From Kovacikia minuta CCNUW1 (lineage in GTDB: Bacteria > Cyanobacteriota > Cyanobacteriia > Leptolyngbyales > Leptolyngbyaceae): a stretch of DNA of 64,000 bases. Each line of letters opens with the position of its first letter. Position 1 is the first letter of the stretch. The stretch covers positions 3,906,001 to 3,970,000 of the forward strand of contig NZ_CP083582.1 in NCBI RefSeq assembly GCF_020091585.1, given 5' to 3'. The notes beneath the pieces were generated by a model. The model saw nothing but the letters and a program-made list of their open reading frames with translations. It was not told the DNA's origin and ran no database searches. Positions 8,792-18,465 of this stretch are shown in pieces. A program made the position numbers and the translations under genes.

Positions 8792-10129
8792 CTACTCGTT
8801 CATATTCTTGTAAGTTGCCACAGCAGAGGGAGAGATCCGATTCAGATAGCGGAAGATCCAATACTTAAAAATTGTGTCCAAAATCACCGGGAATGTGGCG
8901 ATAAACAGAAAAATAAAATCATGATTTGAGGGTAGCCCCAGGTGCCTGGCAATTCCATCCAGCAACACTTCCCAACCGTGGGGGGAATGGAACCCGACAA
9001 ACATATCGGTAAACAAAATAATGATGAATGCCTTGGCGCTATCACTCAAACCATAAACTGTTTCATCGATAAAAGACTTAAGCACAGCAATTCCCGGACG
9101 ATTGGTGGCAATAATAATCGCAAACGCAATCAACGAGAATAAATCAGCAAAAACATTCTTGATTGCATTTCCACTCAGGCTGCTATACTCCTCCTTCAAC
9201 TCCATCGCTCTGTCTTTCAGACGATCGTTCACTTCCTCCTCAGAGAGACGGGGAGTGTTACTAATTAACCCCTGGAATTTGAGTTTTTCTTCATAGGTTC
9301 TCAATTCCCTCAGGGCTTCTTCCTCTAATTCAAAGTTAATAAAGATTTGGGAGTTTTCCGGCGGTCGAAAATGATCTACGATCGGTCCCACAATAAACAC
9401 TTTTGTAATCTGCTGGGTCAACAGTGGAACAATGATCAGCAACAGCAAAAAGCGAATTGAAATATAGGTTTTCGCTCGGTTGCTGCGAAAGCTTTGAACC
9501 ACATGCTGCTCAGATTTAGGGTCAAGGTCACGCTTGATTCGATTCAGAGTCCCTGCAATTGATCTCGGCAATACGCCCGTTTTATCTAGAATAGAGTCAT
9601 CCTGATCACTGATTAGCTTCTCGGCTGAATAGGCTTGCCCTCTCACACCGATCGAATTGGTTTCAAAATTTGTTTGAATCAGGGAATCCGGTTGCTGGGA
9701 AACAGGCACTAAGGACAGGGCGTCAGGGGTTGCTGGTTTGTAGCGATCAATAATTTCATCAATGAACTTGAGTTTTTCTAAGATCACGGAAGCTCGATCC
9801 CTATCACCTCCACTATATGCACTGGAACGGGCACTGGCTGAAGGATCAGTGGTGTTAAAAACGACCCGACTTGCTTTAAATTCAGCAAGCCGAATTTCAG
9901 TGATTTTTAGATACTTCCTAAGCTCCGCCTGAAAGTAAGCGAAGGTATTTGCACTCAATTGCCCCGATCGATTAGAAATGGGGTTGCCACCGAAATGCTC
10001 GTCTTCGATCGCCTTAATCATCAGTGCGGCATCATAGGCTTGGTCAAGTGCCCTATCTGGTGTTCCTTCATACCAATACCTTGCATTTTGAAGGAACCGA
10101 TTTATCCTCGTCCAAAGTGATGTTCTCAT
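8792..10129 (-). CDS. pcxA: Proton extrusion protein PcxA (CemA family)
   Basis: An inner-membrane protein of the CemA/PcxA (CotA) family, needed for light-induced Na+-dependent proton extrusion in Synechocystis. The N-terminal half is soluble (YEGTPDRALDQAYDAALMIK, ITEIRLAEFKASR). The C-terminal half holds about four hydrophobic segments, including ISIRFLLLLIIVPLLTQQI and FLFIATFPVILDTIFKYWIF, and ends RYLNRISPSAVATYKNMNE, the family signature region. I chose the ATG at 10129 (MRTSLWTR). A TTG nine codons upstream is possible but has no better ribosome site. The exchanger gene follows 12 bases downstream on the same strand, consistent with a shared role in ion and pH control. Confidence 0.9.
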   Translation of the reverse strand: MRTSLWTRINRFLQNARYWYEGTPDRALDQAYDAALMIKAIEDEHFGGNPISNRSGQLSANTFAYFQAELRKYLKITEIRLAEFKASRVVFNTTDPSASARSSAYSGGDRDRASVILEKLKFIDEIIDRYKPATPDALSLVPVSQQPDSLIQTNFETNSIGVRGQAYSAEKLISDQDDSILDKTGVLPRSIAGTLNRIKRDLDPKSEQHVVQSFRSNRAKTYISIRFLLLLIIVPLLTQQITKVFIVGPIVDHFRPPENSQIFINFELEEEALRELRTYEEKLKFQGLISNTPRLSEEEVNDRLKDRAMELKEEYSSLSGNAIKNVFADLFSLIAFAIIIATNRPGIAVLKSFIDETVYGLSDSAKAFIIILFTDMFVGFHSPHGWEVLLDGIARHLGLPSNHDFIFLFIATFPVILDTIFKYWIFRYLNRISPSAVATYKNMNE

Positions 10130-10252
10130 AGCAGGAGCAGACTCGAAATGGTGCAATCGTCGGAGCAGATCGAACCGGACGCTTGAAAATAAAGTGTACT
10201 CTAGAACTTTAGATCACTCGTCATCCTAGCAAAGTCCCCCCAGAACAGCGCA

Positions 10253-12502
10253 GTGAATAATTTCATTAACCAAGAATTAGTCTGGATTACCGGTCCAACC
10301 CGCAGCGGCAAAACGACCCGCCTGGTGGAATGGTTTCGGCAGTGGGATGTAAGGCAGAGGGCAGAGGGCGGAGGGCAGAGGGCAGAAGGCAGTCCTCAGT
10401 CCTCTGCTTCAATTCAAAATTCAAAATTCAAAATTCAAAATTCCTCTCCCCCCACCCCCCTTCCCGGCATTCTCGTCCTCGCCGCGATTGGGGACAATCG
10501 GCTTGATCTGGTCGATCGCCTGACGGTTGCAACGGAGGGCAAATGTCCGTTTCACTCCACCACTCCTCAGGGCTTCTTTCAAGATGAAGTCACCTTGTTC
10601 TGGTCTTTGCTGGTGCAGGAATTGGATCTGAAGGCACAGTTTCCCCTGCGCCTGGCTCCAGAAAATGAACAGGAACTTGCCGCCCAATTGTGGCAACCAG
10701 AGCTGGATCGGGTGATTGTGCAACAATCTAGCATCGCAGTTACCCGTTTAGTACGGCGCGTGTTGGACCTGCGGCAACTGGCAGGACTGGCGGGTGTCCC
10801 CATTCAGGATATTCCAGCAATTTTGCAGCAGGGGTTTGGCGGGCAGGCTGATGAGTTACCCATCCCCACGGATGTTATTGGAGACCTGTTACAACGATGG
10901 CAGACCTGGTGTTTAGAGCGGGGCTTGTTGACCTATGGAATTACTGCCGGGTTGTACTGGCAATACCTTTTACCCCATCCCACCTATCGAGAGCATCTAG
11001 TCCAACGTTATCGGCTGATATTGGCGGATGATGTGGATGAGTACCCAGCGATCGCCCGTTCATTATTTGAAGTTCTCCTGGATGCAGGCGCAACGGCTGT
11101 CTTTACCTTTAACCCAGATGGGGCAGTGCGTTTGGGCTTGGGTGCCGACCCGGATGAACTCGAAACCCTGGCAGCACGTTGTCAGGTAGAACCGTTGAAC
11201 GATCGCCCTGTTCCTTCGCTGCTAGACGATTTAGGCAACTCTGTCGTAGAGCTAGTTACTGACCCGGTATTTCTTGCCAGTTTGCCGGAGTCGGTGCAGT
11301 TGGTGCAGACAACCTCCCGTGCCCAACTCCTGCGCCGTATGGCAGAAATTATCCTTGAGGCAGTTCAAACCCGTCAGGTGGAACCACGGGATGTGGCAGT
11401 TATCGCTCCTGGTTTAGACCCGATCGCCCGCTACAGCCTGGTCGAAATTCTTGCTAAGCACCAGATCCCCGTCGAGTCCCTGAATGACCAGCGCCCCCTC
11501 ACCAGTTCTCCCATCATCCGTGCCCTCCTCACCCTTCTGACGCTGGTCTATCCCGGTTTAGGGCAGCTTGTTGATCGAAATGCGGTCGCGGAAATGTTAG
11601 TTGTGTTATCAGAGAACAGGAGCCAGGAGCCAGGAGCCAGGAGCCAGGAGGAAATTCAAAATTCAAAATTCAAAATTCAAAATTCTTCCCCTACACCCCA
11701 CACCCCACACCCCACACCCCAGATTGACCCCGTCCGTGCCGGACTGCTTGCCGACTATTGCTTCGCACCTCACCCCGATCGCCCCCGCCTCCTACCCGTT
11801 GCCACCTTTCCCCGCTGGGATCGGCTTGGCTATCAGGCAACGGCTGCCTACGAAGAGATGCTGCGTTGGATCGAAATTCAGCAAACTCAACTGGACCAAC
11901 GCCTGATTCCGAATGCAGTTTCCTTGCTAGACCGTGCCATTCAGCACTTTTTCTTGGGCGGTGGTTCCCTCCCCTTTGACCAACTGGCAGCTTTGCGCCA
12001 ACTGCTTGAAACCGCTCAGCACTATTGGGAGGTCAGCAGCAGACTGAAACGGGGCGATCGCTACGAGTCTCCCGCCTACATGACGGTCAACCGCTTTATC
12101 CAACTGTTGCGGAGTGATACCGTCACCGCTAACCCCTACCCCGTGCGCCCCATCGGTCCTGCCAGCAACGCTGTTACCCTGGCAAATGTCTTCCAGTACC
12201 GTTCCAGCCGTCGCGCCCATCGCTGGCAGTTCTGGCTGGATACAGGCTCTCCCCGCTGGCTGATGGGGGTAGACGCCCTCTTTGCCGCTCCTTTATTTAT
12301 CCAGGCATGGTCTGGACGCCCGTGGACAGCAGCAGACACCCTGAATGCGAACGAACACCGTCTGCGCCGAATTTTGTTAGATCTGCTGGGGCGGGCTGGA
12401 GAACGGCTCTACCTCTGCCACAGCGACCTGGCAACCAATGGTCAAGAGCAAACAGGAATTTTGCTATCGCTGGTCAATGCCGCAGTTCCATTGTCGGTTT
12501 AA
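10253..12502 (+). CDS. P-loop recombinase/helicase-like protein with in-frame heptamer arrays
   Basis: A 749-residue protein that starts with a Walker A motif (VWITGPTRSGKTTRLVEWF, residues 10-28) and has the overall look of cyanobacterial 'recombinase family' proteins related to UvrD/AddB-type helicase-nucleases, for example LILADDVDEYPAIARSLFEV and LRRMAEIILEAVQTRQVEPR. I see no complete helicase motif set and no clear nuclease motif, so the function is inferred: DNA repair or recombination ATPase. The oddity is two low-complexity stretches encoded by intergenic-type 7-bp repeats: about residues 34-68 (RAEGGGQRAEG, QNSKFKIQNS) and about 455-492 (SQEPGARSQE, QNSKFKIQNS, TPHTPHPTP). Both leave the frame intact. 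The start may be GTG at 10253. Confidence 0.7.
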   Translation: MNNFINQELVWITGPTRSGKTTRLVEWFRQWDVRQRAEGGGQRAEGSPQSSASIQNSKFKIQNSSPPTPLPGILVLAAIGDNRLDLVDRLTVATEGKCPFHSTTPQGFFQDEVTLFWSLLVQELDLKAQFPLRLAPENEQELAAQLWQPELDRVIVQQSSIAVTRLVRRVLDLRQLAGLAGVPIQDIPAILQQGFGGQADELPIPTDVIGDLLQRWQTWCLERGLLTYGITAGLYWQYLLPHPTYREHLVQRYRLILADDVDEYPAIARSLFEVLLDAGATAVFTFNPDGAVRLGLGADPDELETLAARCQVEPLNDRPVPSLLDDLGNSVVELVTDPVFLASLPESVQLVQTTSRAQLLRRMAEIILEAVQTRQVEPRDVAVIAPGLDPIARYSLVEILAKHQIPVESLNDQRPLTSSPIIRALLTLLTLVYPGLGQLVDRNAVAEMLVVLSENRSQEPGARSQEEIQNSKFKIQNSSPTPHTPHPTPQIDPVRAGLLADYCFAPHPDRPRLLPVATFPRWDRLGYQATAAYEEMLRWIEIQQTQLDQRLIPNAVSLLDRAIQHFFLGGGSLPFDQLAALRQLLETAQHYWEVSSRLKRGDRYESPAYMTVNRFIQLLRSDTVTANPYPVRPIGPASNAVTLANVFQYRSSRRAHRWQFWLDTGSPRWLMGVDALFAAPLFIQAWSGRPWTAADTLNANEHRLRRILLDLLGRAGERLYLCHSDLATNGQEQTGILLSLVNAAVPLSV
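10351..10447 (+). repeat. Heptamer arrays inside coding sequence (first)
   Basis: Tandem 7-base units GGCAGAG (about 10351-10392), then TTCAAAA/ATTCAAA units (about 10411-10442), lie within the recombinase-like reading frame just after its P-loop. They belong to the same families seen between genes elsewhere, for example AATTCAAAATTC near 7630. Confidence 0.85.
11616..11723 (+). repeat. Heptamer arrays inside coding sequence (second)
   Basis: Three consecutive 7-base families lie inside the same gene: GAGCCAG units (about 11619-11650), AAATTCA units (about 11652-11686) and CACCCCA units (about 11693-11722). The reading frame stays open through all three. The protein equivalent is a Gln/Ser/Lys/Pro/His-rich linker. 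Confidence 0.85.
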
Positions 12503-12522
12503 TACCTGCCCCACAACACCTC

Positions 12523-12564
12523 ATACTAAATTAAATAGTCTTCGTGGCACATTAACATCCTGTA
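12523..12564 (+). repeat. MITE-like repeat family 1, copy B, left part
   Basis: The sequence from ATACTAAATTAAATAGTC to ACATCCTGTA matches the first 42 bases of the intact copy at 34635-34735. It is then interrupted by the IS110 element, and the remaining part resumes at 13864. Confidence 0.8.
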
Positions 12565-12681
12565 GCGATTGTCTTGGGTGTCAAGGGGTTGAGGAACAAC
12601 AGTTCACCTAAAAACGCCCAAGAGAAAGCGACAAACCGGAGGAGGGTTTGCGTGTCAGGGAGTGGAATGAAGGTGGACAAA

Positions 12682-13863
<1,182 letters not shown>

Positions 13864-13924
13864 CAAGGGGCGTTTGGCCAAACGCCCCTACCCGATCGGT
13901 CGCGTTTTCAATTCAAATTGGTAT
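13864..13924 (+). repeat. MITE-like repeat family 1, copy B, right part
   Basis: This part continues the repeat interrupted at 12564, from AAGGGGCG through the palindrome GGCGTTTGGCCAAACGCC to TTCAAATTGGTAT. It ends 11 bases before the stop codon of the neighbouring metallopeptidase gene. Confidence 0.8.
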
Positions 13925-13934
13925 CAGCTTCTCA

Positions 13935-16900
13935 TCAAACACTCAAACTTGCCTCACCCAGCAGATTCAGTCCAGTTTGCTTTCCGGTGCAAATTGGACA
14001 ATGACATGCCACAACAGGCGTCAAACCAGATGCCACCTCCGATTGAGTGGGCGTTATCGCCGTTAACCCAACCGAAAAAGCAGGTTCCACATTGACCAAA
14101 GCTGGCGCAGTAGGAGCGTTTGTAACCTGCCAACCTCCAGTTGCACTATAGGTATAATAAGTCGTTCCAATCAGGGTTTTAATTGAACCGCCAGAACCGT
14201 AGTAGTTTTTAATCTGGATCGAGCCATTGGAACCTAGCTTGAGGGTTAAATCGCTGCCGCTAATGGTAGCAGTTAAGTTTGCCAGACTATAGCCAGTCAG
14301 CTCTAAGGTGTCTGAAAGGCTACTCGCTTCAATTACATCATTTCCAGTGAAAGTTCCAACGGCATATCCCTTGAACACATTGTTGGCGCTGTTGGCAATG
14401 ATGTAGTCGTTGCCGCGCGAGTTAATCAGGTTTTCGATCGTGCTGTTGTACGCGATCGTGGTACCGAAACTGGAGGTGACAAATGCACCGCCCCCGCTGC
14501 GATCGTTGTAGGTCAGCCCATTATAGGCACCCTGGGTCGTCAAAATGCCCCCCTGATTGAGGTCAAAGCGGTAGCTACCCGAAACAGACAGCCCCGAAAA
14601 GTCCAGAGTATCAATGCCCCCGTTATCCCAAATCGATTGCTTAATTTGGGTCGTGGCATTCCCAAACGCTTCACCATTGACCACATAGTTGGAGACACTA
14701 GTGAAGGAATAGGTCGTCGCTGTCCCATTCTTGTTTTTCGCGCCATAGAGATATTGCAGCGCTCGAATATCATAGGCCATTGGAGTAATGGCTGCGGCAC
14801 CATCGAAGTTATAAGACATTAACGTATTTGTGGTGTTGTCCAATCCAGGTGAGAGAAACGGTCCACTTCCCGTGCCAGAACCGTTGTAATTACCAGGATG
14901 TTTTACCCCCAGAGCATGGAGGGTTTCATGAATCAGCGTCATATAGCCATGATTACCAGAAGTGCCTGAAAACTTGTTAACACTGTCTGTTTCATAGGCG
15001 GTCGTCAAATGTACATCCCCACCTAAGGGATCGGCACTGGGGTAGTAGGCATAGGCATAACTGGGTTCATCCGAGAACATATAGCGAAGCACACCATATT
15101 TGGTTGCTGTATCGGCAACTTCGACGAACCTGATGTTGATGAAAGATTCCAGAGATGCCAGAACTGCTCGTACATTATTTTTAATGGCGGTGCTGACCTC
15201 TGAGACGATCTCGGAACCGTAATAGGAACTCGCTCCAGCACTACTCAGAAAACTGTAGGTGATGATGCCGCCATTGGCGCTGGTATTCCAGTAGTAGTTA
15301 TAGGGACTGGGAGCTAAAAGCGCATCGATCGCGGTATTGCCTGTGGTCGTAAAACTCGCGATCGTGGGATTTGTAATGGTCAAATTAACGCTAATGGCGC
15401 TGTCGTCCCAGTCAATTCCTCGACTCAAGTTACTGTTGTTCGTTTCATTGCTTTCTCTGAAAGCATTCAGCGAATCGACAACCATGCCAATGTAATAGGT
15501 TTGGCTGCCACTCCAAAATGAATCCGTGGAACCGGGCAACAGCAGGTTCTGCGTCAGCATGGCAGTTGTCCCACCCGCCCCCAGAAAGCCAATGTCTCTA
15601 AAACCCAGCAGGCGATCGGCGGTTGTAATCGTTGTGTCTTTAGAGAGGTAGAACCCGACCCGAAAGGTTCCGGCATTCCCGATCCCTGCATTTCGGATCT
15701 GGAAATTGATGGCAGCAGCACTGCCCGCCTTGGACGCCGTCTGGGTATCAAAGAAAGCGCCGCGCAGATCCGGAGCTGGTACGGTGATTGCCACATCATC
15801 AAAATCGATCCCATTTCCCAGGTTGGCATTATTGCTTTCGCTGATCTCGCTAATAGCATTCAGGGAGTCCACAACCATCCCGATGTAATAGGTGCGGCTA
15901 CCACTCCAGAAAGCGTCGATCGAATTGGGCAGAAGTAGGCTGGCAGTTAACAGCCCGGTTGTTGTATTTGCTGCCAGCGCACTAATGTCAGAAAAGCCCA
16001 GGAGGCGATCGTCCGTTGTAATCGTGCTATCAGCAGACACATAGAACCCGACCCGAAAGGCTCCCGCATTGCCTGCACCCAAGTTTTGCACCTGAAACTT
16101 CGCTGTAATGCTATCGCCAGCGGTGAGCGGTTCCGTTACGTCAAACCAGGTTCCGCGCAAATCGACTGTGACAGGTGTGGCAGAAACATTCAGGGCATAG
16201 TTGGTGCTAACTCCCGACACGGGATAGACGCGAATATAGTAAGTTCCTGCTGCCAGTTGCCGATTGATTGACTCCGCCGCCGCCCCATTTGCATGAGATC
16301 CCACAATCGGGGTGCCGTCTTGTTTCAGTAATTGAACATCTGCGTCCCCACTCAAGCCATTCAGATCAAGCTTAAAATCACTGAGATTGCTAAGGCTAAA
16401 GCTGTAATAGTCATTCAAATCAGAGGGATCGAGGCGATCTCTGAATTGCCCAGTACCATTCAATCCCCCGATTTTGAATGCGGTGGCAAGCGTGTTACCC
16501 GCACCATCGATCGAGTTGACGCCTTGCACATAGGGAACTGCCTGCCACTGGGTGGGCAGTGCAGCCAGCGAACTGGCTGAAATCACGGACGTGTTGTTGG
16601 TTCCACCCATAAACCAGAGGGCGTTTTTACCATTGGTGTAATCGCGCCAGAGTAGATCGGGGCGATCGTCATTGTTAAAGTCTGCAACCCCTTCGATGCG
16701 CCAGTTTGTTGCAACTCGAGACAGGGAAGCGGATGAAACCACACTGGTGCTACTCGTGCCACCCATGAACCAGACAACATTGTTGCCCGTGGCATAATCG
16801 CGCCAGAGCAGATCGGGGCGATCGTCACCGTTAAAGTCTGCAACCCCTTCGGCATGCCAGTTTGTCGCTAACTGAGTCAGAAAAGTGGATGAAACCACAC

Positions 16901-17642
16901 TGGTATTGTGCGTGCCGCCCATGAACCAGATGGCGTTTTTACCATTGGTGTAATCGCGCCAGAGTAAATCGGGGCGATCGTCACCGTTAAAGTCTGCAAC
17001 CCCTTCGATGTGCCAGTTTGTTGCAACTTGAGCCAGCGAAGCCGATGAAACAACGCTGGTATTGTCTGCCCCACCCATGAACCAGATAACGTTATTACCG
17101 CTAGTGCGATGACGCCAGAGTAAATCGGGGTGATTGTCATTGTTAAAGTCTGCGACCCCTTCCATTTGCCAACTAGCAGACATTGAAGTGAGCAAACTAG
17201 CAGACATCACACTGGTATTGCTGGTGCCACTCATCGACCAGGAAGCAATACTGCCGTTGGCATAGTCACGCCAGAGAATATTAACTTGATGATCCGTCTG
17301 GCTTGTAAGGTTCAGGCTATAACTGGTACTTGCGTCAGTTTTGCCTTGATACACCCGAAGGTAATAAGTGCCAGGATTCAGGATAGTGTTGATGGATTCG
17401 GCTATTCCCGCGCTGTTTGTTGAAGATTGAATGACCGCGCCGCTACTATTCAATAGTTGCAGGTTAGCATCCGCACTCAGGTCCTTGACCGTGAGGTTCA
17501 AACTGCTACGCCTACCCAAACTGAAGTGGTAATAATCACTTGAATCCAAAGAATCGACGCGATCGACAAAAACCTGGGAATTTGATGTAGCATTAATCAC
17601 TCTGGCAGTGCCTAAAGTATTTCCTGCATAGTCTGCTGGCAT
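13935..17642 (-). CDS. Large M10 serralysin-like metallopeptidase with PPC, FG-GAP-like and CARDB domains
   Basis: A 1235-residue mosaic, probably exported. Domains in order: PPC (pre-peptidase C-terminal) about 1-115; FG-GAP/VCBS-like repeats of 52 residues (GVADFNGDDRPDLLWRDY type) about 118-375; second PPC about 385-490; two CARDB domains about 495-745 (DLRGTWFDVTEPLTAGDSI, DLRGAFFDTQTASKAGS); zinc peptidase about 750-970 with HETLHALGVKHPG near residue 904 (HExxHxxGxxH plus Pro); then a serralysin-type beta region. No N-terminal signal is visible, so type I secretion is likely. The C-terminus carries an unusual CHCPICTGKQTGLNLLGEAS tail. It probably degrades extracellular protein. Confidence 0.88.
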   Translation of the reverse strand: MPADYAGNTLGTARVINATSNSQVFVDRVDSLDSSDYYHFSLGRRSSLNLTVKDLSADANLQLLNSSGAVIQSSTNSAGIAESINTILNPGTYYLRVYQGKTDASTSYSLNLTSQTDHQVNILWRDYANGSIASWSMSGTSNTSVMSASLLTSMSASWQMEGVADFNNDNHPDLLWRHRTSGNNVIWFMGGADNTSVVSSASLAQVATNWHIEGVADFNGDDRPDLLWRDYTNGKNAIWFMGGTHNTSVVSSTFLTQLATNWHAEGVADFNGDDRPDLLWRDYATGNNVVWFMGGTSSTSVVSSASLSRVATNWRIEGVADFNNDDRPDLLWRDYTNGKNALWFMGGTNNTSVISASSLAALPTQWQAVPYVQGVNSIDGAGNTLATAFKIGGLNGTGQFRDRLDPSDLNDYYSFSLSNLSDFKLDLNGLSGDADVQLLKQDGTPIVGSHANGAAAESINRQLAAGTYYIRVYPVSGVSTNYALNVSATPVTVDLRGTWFDVTEPLTAGDSITAKFQVQNLGAGNAGAFRVGFYVSADSTITTDDRLLGFSDISALAANTTTGLLTASLLLPNSIDAFWSGSRTYYIGMVVDSLNAISEISESNNANLGNGIDFDDVAITVPAPDLRGAFFDTQTASKAGSAAAINFQIRNAGIGNAGTFRVGFYLSKDTTITTADRLLGFRDIGFLGAGGTTAMLTQNLLLPGSTDSFWSGSQTYYIGMVVDSLNAFRESNETNNSNLSRGIDWDDSAISVNLTITNPTIASFTTTGNTAIDALLAPSPYNYYWNTSANGGIITYSFLSSAGASSYYGSEIVSEVSTAIKNNVRAVLASLESFINIRFVEVADTATKYGVLRYMFSDEPSYAYAYYPSADPLGGDVHLTTAYETDSVNKFSGTSGNHGYMTLIHETLHALGVKHPGNYNGSGTGSGPFLSPGLDNTTNTLMSYNFDGAAAITPMAYDIRALQYLYGAKNKNGTATTYSFTSVSNYVVNGEAFGNATTQIKQSIWDNGGIDTLDFSGLSVSGSYRFDLNQGGILTTQGAYNGLTYNDRSGGGAFVTSSFGTTIAYNSTIENLINSRGNDYIIANSANNVFKGYAVGTFTGNDVIEASSLSDTLELTGYSLANLTATISGSDLTLKLGSNGSIQIKNYYGSGGSIKTLIGTTYYTYSATGGWQVTNAPTAPALVNVEPAFSVGLTAITPTQSEVASGLTPVVACHCPICTGKQTGLNLLGEASLSV
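16560..17290 (-). repeat. 156-bp internal coding repeats (FG-GAP-like)
   Basis: Near-identical blocks recur every 156 bases; CGCCAGAG recurs near 16645, 16801, 16957, 17112 and 17269. They encode 52-residue units with DFNGDDRPDLLWR and WFMGGT. The high DNA identity between units suggests recent duplication or gene conversion. Confidence 0.85.
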
Positions 17643-18465
17643 CGCAATATTTCCATCAAAAATTAAATGGTGTCATTCCAGCCTGACGCGTTGTTCCCAG
17701 GGTTTACCTATCTGACAAATAGAATTCATCCCTCCTTTGAACTAAGCAGAATCCTCAGTATCTACACGGTTTTGCCCTGAGCTTAAGCAGGTAAAAATTA
17801 ACTTGTTTCAAAGCAAGGTTAGAAATCCATGTGAATTGATCCTGCTTGAATTCACGTAATTTCTGGCTGGGTGCAGTAAAAAGACGATGGAAAGTCTTGA
17901 TGCACAGGTGGGTGGGTGGAAGCAAGGCATTCGGCAATTATTTTCGCTCTTTTTGATCGATGGTTTAGCAAATGCCTGTCCTTGTGGAAGACGGATCGCT
18001 TTTAAGGAAAAATGACTCAAAGAAGATGCCTGAGTGCGGGTGAGCGTAATGCAGTTTCTATCCCTGAATCTGTGGTTTATACGGTTTATTGCAAACCAGG
18101 TTTGGAAATTTAACTTGCAAAAAATGCTCTGTGTTAACACAGACAAAAATCATTAACCCAGACAAAAAACTGGGGAGTACGCGATCGTCCCAAGGAATTC
18201 CAAGCATCCGGTCGTTCCCCTGCACTGCTATAGCAGTCCTAAATCAGTTGTGAGAAGCATCCTGGTATCAGCGCAGTCAGCCCCAAATTTAAACTTTCTT
18301 TAAATTTATCTTTTTTGCTAAATAATGTTTGGCAATTCCCCACTTTTTGTGGGAACACTATTAGGTGAAACCAACCAAAGCACTTCATCAAAATTCGTTG
18401 AGATTGCAAGAGTCTATCCTTGCAGCGTAGCTTTCTATCCCATGAAGTGCCACGAAGTGTACCCC
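17643..18465. other. Intergenic region, no gene recognised
   Basis: About 820 bases between divergently transcribed genes. Short open frames on the minus strand (around 17755-18146) have no protein-like pattern. An open stretch upstream of the kinase start (18325-18465) is in frame but non-homologous in appearance. The AT-rich segment 18290-18330 is the most promoter-like part. Confidence 0.5.
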
